Shown piece by piece: positions 35,346-49,200 of a DNA stretch of 64,000 nucleotides. The notes beneath the pieces are model-generated. The model did no database searches. It worked only from the letters and a program-made list of their open reading frames with translations, and was not told the origin of the DNA. How positions within the stretch are numbered: the stretch's first letter is position 1; each line of letters opens with the position of its first letter. The translations under genes were made by a program, and so were the position numbers. The DNA comes from Panopea generosa (taxonomy: Eukaryota; Mollusca; Bivalvia; Adapedonta; Hiatellidae), in the NCBI GenBank assembly GCA_029582155.1, contig CM055895.1, positions 54,378,464 through 54,442,463 on the forward strand. The letters run 5' to 3'.

Positions 35346-35714
35346 CAAGCAACAAGCTATTGTCATTATTATTATAAAATTTTATGCATTGGCATCTTAT
35401 GTATGATTGTATAAATAACATAAATAATTGTATTGTATACTGATAGGCCTGTTCGTCTGTTGTATTGAATGAAGTATCTATGTATTTACAGGGTTGAAAC
35501 CCACCACATGATGAACAGGTGCATGATGCTAGGAAACAAAGAATACTGTTTAAACTTTGCTGTTTTACAATGATAGATACATGTAATTGTAAACCAGTTC
35601 ATCATTAATTTATCCTATATTTATAAAGGTGAGTGACAGTTCACTTGGGGCAAACTTGTATGTTTTATTAGTCACCATTCCTACAGTCCTACAGGACAAG
35701 CAGTTTTAATGATT

Positions 35715-35985
35715 GGTTTATTGATTGAATATTTAGCATCATTTTTGTGCCATCGAGGGCTAACAAATGATCAGTTAACCTATCCACTCTAACCTGGGAT
35801 CCTGGAAGGTTAACTAGTACCTGAGCACACCCCACCTCTGCCAGTAACTGATAACTTTCCCACTTGAATTAGTGATGAGAGCTAAATGATAGTGAATGAA
35901 TGTCATATATCAGTCATCACAGAGACTGTTGCTAACTCACAATCCCTAGATTTATATTCAGGCACACTATTGACTGAGGTTTTAA
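35715..35985 (-). mobile_element. SINE-B copy, minus orientation
   Basis: Contains TTGATTGAATATTTAGCATC, GCCATCGAGGGCTAAC, TTTCCCACTTGAATTAG and CAGAGACTGTTGC; the tRNA head at its right side is worn. It lies just upstream of the ZER1-like gene. Confidence 0.75.
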
Positions 35986-36047
35986 GATTTGATACATATT
36001 TGATATGGTTATCATTTATATGGTTATCATTTCAGTTGTTATATTTC

Positions 36048-36203
36048 AGAAACATCAACCTGGATGACACAAAGTACAGATGATGGTTTGAAGAAATTTG
36101 TACCAGAATCAATAATTTTCTTCATTTACTGAGTGCAGATCTAAGAAACAGCTTTGCAACATTTATTACGTTTACCAGGACAATTTTGGTAGATCATGAA
36201 AAC
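36048..36203 (+). promoter_or_regulatory. 5' UTR end and candidate UTR splice acceptor of the ZER1-like gene
   Basis: TTGTTATATTTCAG ends at 36049, a good acceptor, so an upstream non-coding exon is likely. In the coding frame TGA occurs at 36081 and no ATG follows before 36204, so the start is fixed at 36204. No TATA box or other core promoter element is convincing. Confidence 0.5.
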
Positions 36204-37237
36204 ATGGCCATGTCAAACTATGCAGAAAGCTGTCCCCAGAGCGTGCCTGATTCTTTGCAGGATTTGTGCATATTTTACTGCACCAACAATCTAGATATTG
36301 TAGTATCTTATTTGAATAGCTTGAAGGACAAAAATGATGATATTTCTTCTTCATTTTCTCTGTTGCTCGGCAACAGAATGCTGGAATACTATTTGCGATG
36401 TCATATTAATGATGATTGTGATACAAATCGTGAATACTTCGAAACTCTGCTACAAAACAAACACCTCTGTAACTCACTAAGTTTAAAAAGACGAGGACTG
36501 CTTCGAGCTGAAGATGTTAAAGAGCTTGCAAATAATTCCATCCAGTCGCTTAATCTTGCATGTTTTGATGAATACACTGCTTTGAAAGAAGGATTTGAAA
36601 GTCTGGTGGAAAATAATTTATCAAACTTAACCAGTGTGAAATTAACACAGAAAACATCACAAAAAAGTTTTCAAGGCCTTTTAAAATTACTGTGTGGTAG
36701 CTACCCGAATGAGGATTTGAAAAGTAAAAACAAAAGATTTCGTAGCGGAGGAGATGGTAATGGTGAATCGGCAAGTGATAGTGACCCCGATGAATGGCAA
36801 CCCTCAGAATCTCAGCCATGTAAAACTAGCGATCATGGTTTTATGATAGAACCTTTGGACTGCTGCAGCGGTGATTGCAAATTGAGTATACCTGCTAGCA
36901 ATCACATAGAATCAAAATCAGAAGAGGAACATCATGTTCCCAATTTAAAAAGTTTTACATTCATTCAATGTTACGGCACCTCTAATGCTTTGTATATGTT
37001 ATTATGGGCCTTTGAATTGCCATTTCTTTTACGAGTGGTCGAAAAGAATGTCCAGCTTCAAAGCATTTGTATTGTTACTATGAACCCTTGTATGGACTTC
37101 CTGTCATCAGGCTTAACGGACAAATTGAAAAATTTACAGTCACTTATTCTGTCATCTGTGATCAACCCTCGTAAAAATGTTGCCCTGGGTAACAATGAAT
37201 ATCTGTTTGAAAACCTACCAGCTCTAAAGAAACTGAG
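36204..37237 (+). CDS. ZER1-like exon 1
   Basis: ATG at 36204 (AACATGG, strong context) opens residues 1-345: MAMSNYAESC..., BC-box-like SLQDLC, then leucine-rich sequence with an acidic insertion at ~172-245 (GGDGNGESASDSDPDEW). Donor is GAG|GTAATT. Earlier in-frame codons lack ATG and meet TGA at 36081. Confidence 0.88.
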
Positions 37238-40200
37238 GTAATTAGATATTTATAATACTTAGTGCTCCAAATGAACATTATTTGGGGGTATTTAAGCATT
37301 GACATTTCTGAATAAAGCATTGCAATTTAAAGTAAGGCGTTAAATAAGCATTGGATACTGGAGATTGAATTTCATAATAGCAGTTTAATTAAAATTATAA
37401 TTTTTACCTTTAACATTTGAAATGAACATTCCATAAAAATTTATGGAGTAAAATACTCAATTGAAGAAGGGCTAATCTGAAGCAACGTTCTTGTACTGCA
37501 CATTGTGAAAAAAAACATTGTAGTTAAGGTTGTTTTAATGATATAGGCTGTGTGTATGCTTCAGAAAGGCGTAGATTATAATGTAAACTGAAATAACTTG
37601 CATTGTCTTCTTGTGTAGGTATCTCAGTTGATATTGCATAAACTGTCTTCCAGCAGTGTAGCTGATCCTAAAATAATGTGCATGCCGACTAGATTCTAAA
37701 TGGGTCTGTCCTCCAAGAAAAAAAGCTTTTTTGGATACATTACCTGTGTTTTGGGTGCATTTTCAGAAGATATATTGATGCGTTCATGAGAAAATAAAAA
37801 TATAAAATCATCAAAATAAAAAGTAAAAAACTGAAAGCCTGGACATTGTGGTGTTAAGGCAGCTATGCCAAAGTCTCCACTTTAGACCTGAGCCTTATAC
37901 CATGCTATACCAAACACAAGTACAGATTTTATTATTTGTCAGGGGATGATTTCACTAAATAAGCTGAGATTTTCCTTGACTAAAACTGATTAATTTAACT
38001 CATCACACATTAAATGAGCACATATATTTGAAATCTGAACAAATCATTACTCATTCATAAAGATAACATGAAAAAACAATCAATAAGACTCAGTTTATAC
38101 CATTTCAAAAAATTTATTTAAGGAAACCCTCAAATTGAGTCGACACGAGAGCAATTCTCATTAGCTCTTAGCTTACTTTGCAATCAAGCTAAAATAAATA
38201 AGTATAAACATCAAAATTGTACTCAACATTAACAACATCTTAAACTGTTTGTATAAAGGCTGTTATGTTGGTATGTTAGCAATGCTGCACTATGAAATAA
38301 TTATTATTTTTTTTTTGTTCCAGACATTTAGATTTATCATGTGATTGTGAGGGAGAAGAAAGAAATCTTATGAAATACTCAACAGAGGAGGTTGCATCCT
38401 TCATTCAGGCAGTGAAGGACATGCCACAACTGAAATCATTTGATGTATCTGGCACCAATCTCAGTGAAATAGTGGGACACAAAGATAAAGGGTAAACTTT
38501 TCAGTCATGTCACTAATGGCATTAATATGATAACTCTTTAAATCAGAAAAGTTGGTTTGATAGAGTCATTCTTTGATGTCATTTGGAACTGTTGGCCTTG
38601 AGTCTTGCATTTGTCAGCAACAACCACTCAGAAATTGTTAAATATAAATTATATTTAACTGCCTCTGATATTTTCCATTTCAGGTTAGAAATGATCTTTA
38701 GCTCACTTTTTTAAAAAAAAAATGGGGAGCAATTGTAATTGCATGCATCCGTGTCAGCTAAGCTTTTTTGGCATGCTTATATCTCTGTAACCTGATTACT
38801 GTTTATAATAGTGTCACTCCTATTGAAAGGGTCAGTCACAATGGGTTTATGAGACACCTTTATGTTGTACCCATTTACTTCCATCTTTGCCAGGCTGTTA
38901 GGCATATTTTGTCCATCAATTAACTGGCTGCTAAGTGTTCATTAATACAAAGGGGACTCAAGGGGCCAAAAGGAGTAACTTTTTAGCTCACCAGGATGAA
39001 TGTTGCCATGACCCCCGTGTTGGCAGTGTTGTTGGCATCGTCTGTAGATACCCAGGTTAAACTTTTGCGTTTAGTTGAGTTTAAGTTTAAGATGTCTACG
39101 CAACCACTCATTGGATATGAATGAAACTTTGCATGTGTGTTCACCATCATCAATGGAACACACAGAGACAAGAACCATTACTCGGGGTTGCATTTTGTCA
39201 AAGTTATGGCCCTTTTGGACTTATTTTTTTGTCTGTAGACACCCAGGTTAAACTTTTGCGTTTAGTTGTGTTTAAGTTTTGGTGTTTGCCTCCAATCTCA
39301 ATCTTTGCATGGGTGGTGAGTTTTATCCAATCAGCGAGCTTTGTTGTCTTCTGACAACTCTTGTTTTAATTTTGAGTAGAATTGTGGCCCTTTTATACTT
39401 TCAAAATTTGGTTAAAAATTTAGGGCATGCTCATATCTCAATAACCACTACCCTGACATTGTCAGTGTTCACTACCATAAAGAGGACCAGTGGATAACTC
39501 TGTTTTGAATATAGGCAGAATTACATGTATGTCCCTTTTAACTTTTAAAATTTACTAAACTGACATTAATGACACTTCACATGTGTTTTCATTACCATCA
39601 AAGGGAGGCAAGAGGACCAGTGGGATAACTCTAGGCTATAGTTTGACAGAATTATTGCCCCTTTGTACTAAAAAAAGTTTAATAACAAACTTCTATCTTG
39701 TGACTATGTCAGTGAAACTCAAAGACTCAAGGGGACTCCACTTTATTAAGTTTTATGGAAAGCTTATATAGCATATCTCTAGTAATATTACTAGTCTTAT
39801 AACAAGAAAACTGCACACATATCTTCACTTCCATTAAGAGGACGCAAGAGGACAAGTGGGATAACTTGGTTATTACTGTAGGTAGCAATGTAACCCTTCC
39901 CCTCCGTTTTTAACTAATAAAGTTGTTTTTAAATAAATACTCAGCCCTTTTTTCATTTTTCCTGTTTGGCCCCTGTTCTTGTCTCCCATTTTTTAAAAAT
40001 TTTGTTTTGACTCTTTCACCAACTTGCCCTTCATCGCAATCAAGCTAAGATAAAGTAAAGGTCATTTTTTTTCTAAAAAATATTTACTGTAATATTTTCA
40101 GGGATCCTACATGTAAAGATCACTGTATGCCAGGGTTTGAGGGTAGAAGATTTGAGTATATTGGTTTGTTCAACTGTGATGTCTTGGCACATAAATACAT

Positions 40201-43200
40201 CCCAACACTTAAGGTGAGTTGTGTCATTTCTGTTTTGGGTTGTTTGTTATCTTACTATTCACTGTTCCATTTGTCATCTTATCGGTCATCTTACCTGAAG
40301 ATCTCATCTTATTTTTTGATCTCTCATCTTGCCTATAGATCTCTCATCTTATCTGTAGATCTCTCATCTTACCTGTAGATCTCTCATCTTATCTGTAGAT
40401 CTCTCATTTTACCTGTAGATTTCATCTTATCTGTAGATCTCTCATCTTACCTGTAGATCTCTCATCATGCCTGTAGATCTCTCATCTTACCTGTAGATCT
40501 CATCTTACCTGTAGATTTCATCTTATTTGTAGATCTCTCATCATGCCTGTATATCTCTCATCTTACCTGTAGATCTCTCATCTTGCCTGTAGATCTCATC
40601 TTATTTGTAGATCTCTCATCATGCCTGTAGATCTTTCATATTACCTGTATATCTCTCATCTTATCTGTAGATCTCTCATCTTACATGTAGATTTCTCATC
40701 TTATCTGTAGTTCTCATTTTGCCTGTAGATCTCATCTCATTTGTAGATCTCTCATCATGCCTGTAGATCTCTCATCTTACCTGTATATCTCTTATCTTAC
40801 CTGTAGATCTCTTATCTTGCCTGTTGATTTCACCTTACCTGTAGATCTCATCTTACCTGTAAATCTCATCTTATTTGTAGATCTCTCATCATGCCTGTAA
40901 ATCTCTCATCTTACATGTAGATCTCTCATCTTACCTGAAGATCTCTCATCTTGCCTGTTGATCTCATCTCACCTGTAGATCTCACCTTTCCTGTAGACCT
41001 CATCTTATTTGTAGATCTCATCTTATTTTTTGATCTCTCATCTTACCTGTAGATCTCTCACCTTATCTGTAGATCTTATCGTGCCTGTTGATCTCATGTC
41101 ATTTGAAGATCTCTCATCATGCCTGTAGATCTCTCATCTTACCTGTAGATATCTCATCTTACCTGAAGATCTCTCATCTTGCCTGTAGATCTCTCATCTT
41201 GCCTGTAGATCTCTCATCTTACCTGCAGATCTCTCATCTTGCCTGTAGATCTCATCTTGCTTGTAGATCTCTCATCTTACCTGTAGATCTTTCATCTTAC
41301 CTGTAGATCGCTCATCTTTTCTGTAGATCTTTCATCTTAACTTAAGACCTCATGTCTTACCAGTTTATCTGTCGATCTCTCATTTAACAATTAGGTCCAT
41401 CCACTTGGAGGTCAAGGTCACAAGGATCAATTATAAAAACATTAATTATTGCTTTGAAAGGGAATCAAGTGTACATGTAATTCCCTGACAAAGTAGAATA
41501 GTTGAAATGTGCTGTCCTCTGAAAGTGCTTGGCCCAGTTGTTGTACTTGTTCATACCTACTTACATACAAATACTAATATCTGGTTTGTTTGTACAGTTG
41601 AGTGGTACCTGGGATGAGGACCAGTTACTTGTGGCATTATGGTCGTATCACCACAACAATATGATGATGGCAAGAGTTCTGAATGAGTTACAATTGCACA
41701 TAAATGCTGTAGGTGGAAAACTGAAACATCCAACTCCATTTATCGAGGTAAAGTTGCGTTCTCGTTAGCGCCTGCATGTTTTACTAGATCATCATCAAAC
41801 TAACACAAAAGTTATGCAATAACATTAGAGCATGGATAACATTTTTAACAGGTCTAATTTGATTAAAGATATCTGAATTTTGTACCTTGAATTAATGATT
41901 TATTTGGTTTGGTCTCCTATGTCATAGGTGAGTAATTTAGGGCCCTCATGACACTCTTGTTTGATCTGGTTAGATGCACATTTTTTAATGGAGTTCAGTT
42001 TCATTTCAAACACATTATAGGTTACAAATTTTGCTTAATTTGATATTTAAGGTAGGTTTCATATGCATTTTGCATTTCATAACTCATTTATATATTTATG
42101 TATTAACTTAGATGAACCTAGTAAATGAAACCATTCTTTCTGTCTAAAATACTTAATTTTAAATTTAAAAAAAAAATAATTTGTTGTTTAACTTTTATAC
42201 ATGTAAATATTACAGTTTATATAGTTTTATATGAATTTGGTTACATTCTATTTCCAATATTTCGACTCAAAATCAAATCTTTTTTAAAGATGGCCCAAAT
42301 GAGTCTTTATCAAGGATGAAGAACTATTGAGTTGAAATATTGGAAATTTAGTGTAAATCATATTTTTATGTTATTCCCATATGGAGGATAATATATTATA
42401 GTTATATAGAACTTTATAATTTTATTTTTATTGATTTCTTATGTTTAAGAGTTCATCTCCTGAATTTAGTGTATTTTTTTACAGGGATGTATGGCATACT
42501 TGGAGGAGATATCAGAGTGGGATCTGAAATATTCAGAGGCCAAACTTGTTGAACAGAAAAATGTGGAGTCCTGTTTGTAAGTTGTGTTGATTTAAAACTA
42601 ATGCTTCAGAGTCCAATAGAGACTGCAACGAAATAATCACCATGAAGCATCGACTCATGTAGGAGAGTGTTAGTGTCAGTTGTCCCTGGCCTTTACCAGT
42701 TTTTTATGAGTAAACAACTTCTAGTCATTTTCAATTATTTTCTGTGTTGGTTTTTATTATCTTTTTGTTGATTGATTTTGGTGAATAATGCATACTGAAA
42801 TGGTTTTGTTACATGAATACCTACATGTAATATTCAGGTAACAAAACCATTGAAGTATTTATTATTCTTTGGTAAACACTTCACTTTCTATCCATGAAAG
42901 TTGAATAAAAAGTAAGATTCCTAGCAACAGCTAGTTTTAAACCAGAGGCTTAAAAATGATGTAAGCACTGATTGTTCAATACTTGGCAAGACTTACAAGA
43001 CTATGATAGTTTTAGCACTTTATTTCAAGGATAATTTAAGTAAATCTTAATGAAAATGCTGCTGAAACTCTGACCTGGTTGTCTCCAGCAAACACTGGCA
43101 CATTTGTGATATAACGGAGGATTGATGAAAATGTTGCTGAAACTTTGACCTGGTTGTCTCCAGCAAACACTGGCACATTTGTGATATAACAGAGGATTGA

Positions 43201-46200
43201 TATAAATGTTGCTGAAACTCTGACCAGGTTGTCTCCAGCAAACTGGCACATTTGTGATATAACGGAGGATTGATGAAAATGCTGCTGAAGCTCTGACCTG
43301 GTTGTCTCCAGCAAACACTGGCACATTTGTGATATAACGGAGGATTGATGAAAATGCTGCTGAAACTCTGACCTGGTTGTCTCCAGCAAACAGTGGCACA
43401 TTTGTGATATAACGGAGGATTGATGAAAAATTAAATCTGCAGCTACAGATATACAGATTGTTGTTTATGTTATTTGATGATATCATGTGTAGTAGGTGTG
43501 ATCAGCTAGTTCAAACCTATTTAATTACATCAATTTTGAAATTCATTCAAATCCTGTCTGAAATCTTCCAGAGTAGAACCAATATTAAAATACAAAATTA
43601 TGTTCGATGTATGTGGATATGGTGCCTTGCTAAAAGAAACATACTTGGTATGGAGCATGTGGCCCAGTGGTAGAGCATTGGACCGAAGATCCAGGGGTTG
43701 TGGGTTCAATCCTTTGCTATGGCTATGTGGGTAGTATATCCCAGAACCTGATATATGCTAAATCAGGTTTATTAATCCCAAATGAAAAAGCAGGGAATTC
43801 TATGCCTGTCCCACAATTCATGGCAATTGAACATTTACTAAACTGTGACTTCATTCAAACTTCCAGTTGAAGCAACTAACCATTAAACATGCTCAAATGT
43901 GGCTTTCACAAAATTGCTGTTTAATGGACCCAATTAGGAGAGCTGAGTCCGTACTACAGACTACTTTGTGTGGTGTTCTTGAGCAAGACAGTTTATCAAT
44001 CAATGTTAAATAAATAAGTTTAAAACAAAACATACACTTGGTGTGACACTCTCCCACTACACTACACTCTCCAGTTGGAATGAATTAGGTTTATAAGTAA
44101 TTCCATGTTTTAAAATCATGGCATATATTTTATATTGTTTGTCAGTTATACATGCACTCGATATGGAAATGTTTTATTTCAGAATGAAGGTCTATTACCT
44201 GTTGAAATATGAGGAATCCAACTTAGTGACTGTTAAACAAAAAAGGTTTGCGTCTTATTTGTACTTGTATACAAAATGTATTGTAAACAACAGATAAAAG
44301 ATGATAGATCAATAAGTTAAATATCATTAATTCTGGTTGAGATGCTGATCTAAATCTTATCTTTCTTTTTCTGCTTGATTCATTATTATTTTATCTGTAC
44401 ATTTGTAACAGTAAGATATTTTGTATTGATTGAAATATGTCTGTGCTCTGTATTAGTTATATTGATTTTATCTTTTGTTGTGTTGGTGAAAGCTTGAATT
44501 TGATGAGAACAAAAGAGGAAGAAAATTGAGTATAGTAAATAAAACAACATGTGGCAATACCATGTATCGGTAGTAATACATTTACGCACAAGTATAATTG
44601 AAACATATTAATAATTATGACTTTTTATGATTTAAATAAAATTATGTTTGATATTATATAGAGACCAATTGTTACAGTCATAGTAAACATTTTTGCTTGG
44701 CTAGTTTTGAGGGATTAACATGGTTAGTGAGAATATATTGAGATGTAGAAAAGTAACAGGACTAAGACATGATGGACAGACTATGATGTGTTGTAAACAA
44801 TTATCGATAACTGTAATCTACCTAGGTTCAGGAATGTTATATGAAATAAAGGAAAACTATTTTCTGAAGATAGTTATTTTATTTGCAATACATAAGTAAA
44901 TTGATAATAACATGATATATACAGTAGAATTTTGTTGGCTCAATCACGGATAGCTTGAACACCATATATAGCTCGAACCACTTATCTGGTCCTGAATGAA
45001 TTTCTATTTTGATGAATATATATGTACATGTATGGTATGATGTTGAACAATACCTGGCTTGAACAACTTTTGTCCAGTCCCGCCAGGTTAAAGCCATTGT
45101 AGTACTGTACATGGTGCCTTTTACCACAGATAAGTGGTTTTGGATCAACATATTTCTCTTATTTTAAAGGTCTTGTCATATCACTTGTCATATCTCTGTT
45201 GTATATAGGATGAGGTTGGAGCGTTTGCTTGTTATTTGTGACAGTAGTGTGAAGTCTCTCAATGCCGGCCATAACACGGCCCACCACCAGAATCACGTGA
45301 GTACTAACTATTACGTTTGCAAGTGATTTAATAGAACATTGGCTTTTCACCAAAAAAATCAAGGTTTCGATGCATGTCCAGGCAATGTTAAGGCCAAACC
45401 ATATAAATTATTATGTCTGAAATGTTAAAAAATTATATTTTTGAAGTTGTTGTGTATAGCTAATGTTGGCAAGACTGATTTTATACAAGATTACATCCAA
45501 AGCTATGATGACCGTTAATCTGTATGTATTCATGGAAAAATAAATAATTTTTTTATATAGGTTCAATGAAAAATTGCAGTTAACCGGTAAATTTATTTAT
45601 CAGATTATTACATAATTTGAACATGTAAACCAAAGGAGATTTCAGTGACTGTCCGATCTGATATGCTGGTGACAGGTAACTTACCTCTCACCGCAGTGGC
45701 TGTAGGTTCGATCTGAGATACTGGTGACAGGTAACTTACGTATCACCGCAGAGGCTGTAGGTTCGGTCTGAGATGGTGGTTACAGGTAACTTACCTCTCA
45801 TTGCAGAGGCTGTATGTTCAATCTGAGATGCTGGTGACAGGTAACTTACCTCTCATAGCAGAGGCTGTATGTTCAATCTGAGATGCTGGTTACAGGTAAC
45901 TGACCTCTCATGGCAGAGGTTGTAGGTTCGATATGAGATGCTGGTTACAGGTAACTGACCTCTCATGGCAGAGGCTGTAGGTTCGATCTGAGATGCTGGT
46001 GAAAGGTAACTTACCTCTCATTGCAGAGGCTGTATGTTCAATCTGAGATGCTGGTGACAGGTAACTTACCTCTTACCGCAGAGGCTGATCAGAGGTTTGA
46101 TCTGAGATACTAGTTACAGGTAACTTACCTCTAACCGCAGAGGCTGTAGGTTCGATCTGAGATGCTGGTTACAGGTAACAAACCTCTCATGGCAGAGGCT

Positions 46201-49200
46201 GTAGGTTCGATCTGAGATGCTGGTTACAGGTAACTTACCTCTCACTGCAGAGGCTGTAGGTTCGATCTGAGATGCTGATTACAGGTAACATACCTCTCAT
46301 GGCAGAGGCTGTAGGTTCGATCTGAGATGCTGATTACAGGTAACATACCTCTCATGGCAGAGGCTGTAGGTTCGATCTGAGATGCTGGTTACAGGTAACT
46401 TACCTCTTGTGGTAGAGGTTGTAGGTTCAATATGAGATGCTGGTGACAGGTAACTTACCTCTCACCGCAGAGATTGTAGGTTCGATCTGAGATGCTGGTT
46501 ACAGGTAATATACCTCTTATGGCAGAGGCTGTAGGTTCGATCTGAGATGCTGGTTACAGGTAACTCAACTCTCATGGCAGAGGTTGTATGTTCGATATGA
46601 GATGCTGGTTACAGGTAACTTACCTCTCGTGGCAGAAGCTGTAGGTTCAATCTGAGATGCTGGTTACAGGTAACTAACCTCTCACTGCAGAGGCTGTAGG
46701 TTCGATCTGAGATGCTGGTTACAGGTAACTGACCTCTCATGGCAGAGGCTGTAGGTTTGATCTGAGATGCTGGTTACAGGTAACTTACCTCTCATGGCAG
46801 AGGTTGTAGGTTCAATATGAGATGCTGGTTACAGGTAACATACCTCTCATGGCAGAGGCTGTAGGTTCGATCTGAGATGCTGGTTACAGGTAACTCACCT
46901 CTCATGGCAGAGGTTGTAGGTTCGATATGAGATGCTGGTTACAGGTAACTTACCTCTTGTGGCAGAGGCTGTAGGTTCGATCTGAGATGCTGGTTACAGG
47001 TAACTAACCTCTCACTGCAGAGGCTGTAGGTTCGATCTGAGATGCTGGTTACAGGTAACATACCTCTCATGGCAGAGGCTGTAGGTTTGATCTGAGATGC
47101 TGGTTACAGGTAACTTACCTCTCATGGCAGAGGTTGTAGGTTCAATATGAGATGCTGGTTACAGGTAACTTACCTCTCACTGCAGAGGCTGTAGGTTCGA
47201 TCTGAGATGCTGGTTACAGGTAACTTACCTCTCATGGCAGAGGCTGTAGGTTCAATATGAGATGCTGGTGACAGGTAACTTACCTCTCACCGCAGAGATT
47301 GTAGGTTCGATCTGAGATGCTGGTTACAGGTAACATACCTCTTATGGCAGAGGCTGTAGGTTCGATCTGAGATGCTGGTTACAGGTAACTCACCTTTCAT
47401 GGCAGAGGTTGTATGTTCGATATGAGATGCTGGTTACAGGTAACTTACCTCTCGTGGCAGAGGCTGTAGGTTCAATCTGAGATGCTGGTTACAGGTAACT
47501 TACCTCTCATGGCAGAGGTTGTAGGTTCAATATGAGATGCTGGTTACAGGTAACATACCTCTCATGGCAGAGGCTGTAGGTTCGATCTGAGATGCTGGTT
47601 ACAGGTAACTCACCTCTCATGGCAGAGGTTGTAGGTTCGATATGAGATGCTGGTTACAGGTAACTTACCTCTCGTGGCAGAGGCTGTAGGTTCGATCTGA
47701 GATGCTGGTTACAGGTAACTAACCTCTCACTGCAGAGGCTGTAGGTTCGATCTGAGATGCTGGTTACAGGTAACATACCTCTCATGGCAGAGGCTGTAGG
47801 TTTGATCTGAGATGCTGGTTACAGGTAACTTACCTCTCATGGCAGAGGTTGTAGGTTCAATATGAGATGCTGGTTACAGGTAACTTACCTCTCATGGCAG
47901 AGGCTGTAGGTTCGATCTGAGACGTGGTTACAGGTAACTTACCTCTCATTGCAGAGGCTGTAGGTTCGATCTGAGATGCTGGTTACAGGTAACTTACCTC
48001 TCACTGCAGAGGCTGTAGGTTCGATCTGAGATGCTGGTTACAGGTAACTTACCTCTCATGGCAGAGGCTGTAGGTTCGATCTGAGATGCTGGTTACAGGT
48101 AACTTACCTCTCATGGCAGAGATTGTAGGTTCGATATGAAATGCTGGTTACAGGTAACTTTCCTCTCATGGCAGAGGCTGTAGGTTTGATCTGAGATGCT
48201 GGTTACAGGTAACATACCTCTCACTGCAGAGGCTGTAGGTTCGATCTGAGATGCTGGTTACAGGTAACAAACCTCTCATGGCAGAGGCTGTAGGTTCGAT
48301 CTGAGATGCTGGTTACAGGTAACATACCTCTCATGGCAGAGGCTGTAGGTTCGATCTGAGATGCTGGTTACAGGTAACTTACCTCTCACTGCAGAGGCTG
48401 TAGGTTTGATCTGAGATGCTGGTTACAGGTAACTTACCTCTCACTGCAGAGGCTGTAGGTTCGATCTGAGATGCTGGTTACAGGTAACTTACCTCTCACT
48501 GCAGAGGCTGTAGGTTCGATCTGAGATGCTGGTTACAGGTAACTTACCTCTCACTGTAGAGGCTGTAGGTTTGATCTGAGATGCTGGTTACAGGTAACTT
48601 ACCTCTCACTGTAGAGGCTGTAGGTTTGATCTGAGATGCTGGTTACAGGTAACTTACCTCTAACCGCAGAGGCTGTAGGTTCGATCTGAGATGCTGGTTA
48701 CAGGTAACTTACCTCTCACTGCAGAGGCTGTAGGTTTAATCTGAGATGCTGGTGACAGGTAACTTACCTCTCACAGCAGAGGCTGTAGATTCGATCTGAG
48801 ATGCTGGTTACAGGTAACATACCTCTCATGGCAGAGGTTGTAGGTTCAATATGAGATGCTGGTTACAGGTAACTGACCTCTCATGGCAGAGGCTGTAGGT
48901 TTGATCTGAGATGCTGGTTACAGGTAACTTACCTCTCATGGCAGAGGTTGTAGGTTCAATATGAGATGCTGGTTACAGGTAACATACCTCTCATGGCAGA
49001 GGCTGTAGGTTCGATCTGAGATGCTGGTTACAGGTAACTCACCTCTCATGGCAGAGGCTGTAGGTTCAATCTGAGATGCTGGTTACAGGTAACTTACCTC
49101 TCACTGCAGAGGCTTTAGGTTCGATCTGAGATGCTGGTTACAGGTAACTTACCTCTCACTGCAGAGGCTGTAAGTTCGATCTGAGATGCTGGTTACAGGT

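Noticed and set aside
36186..36203. Start of the ZER1-like protein at a TTG codon
   Set aside because: Eukaryotic initiation at TTG is unlikely; ATG at 36204 has a strong context and is the first ATG after an in-frame stop.
43025..43486. 153- and 121-codon minus-strand frames in intron 5
   Set aside because: Produced by the 75-bp (25-codon) repeat; antisense to the gene with two frames open at once.
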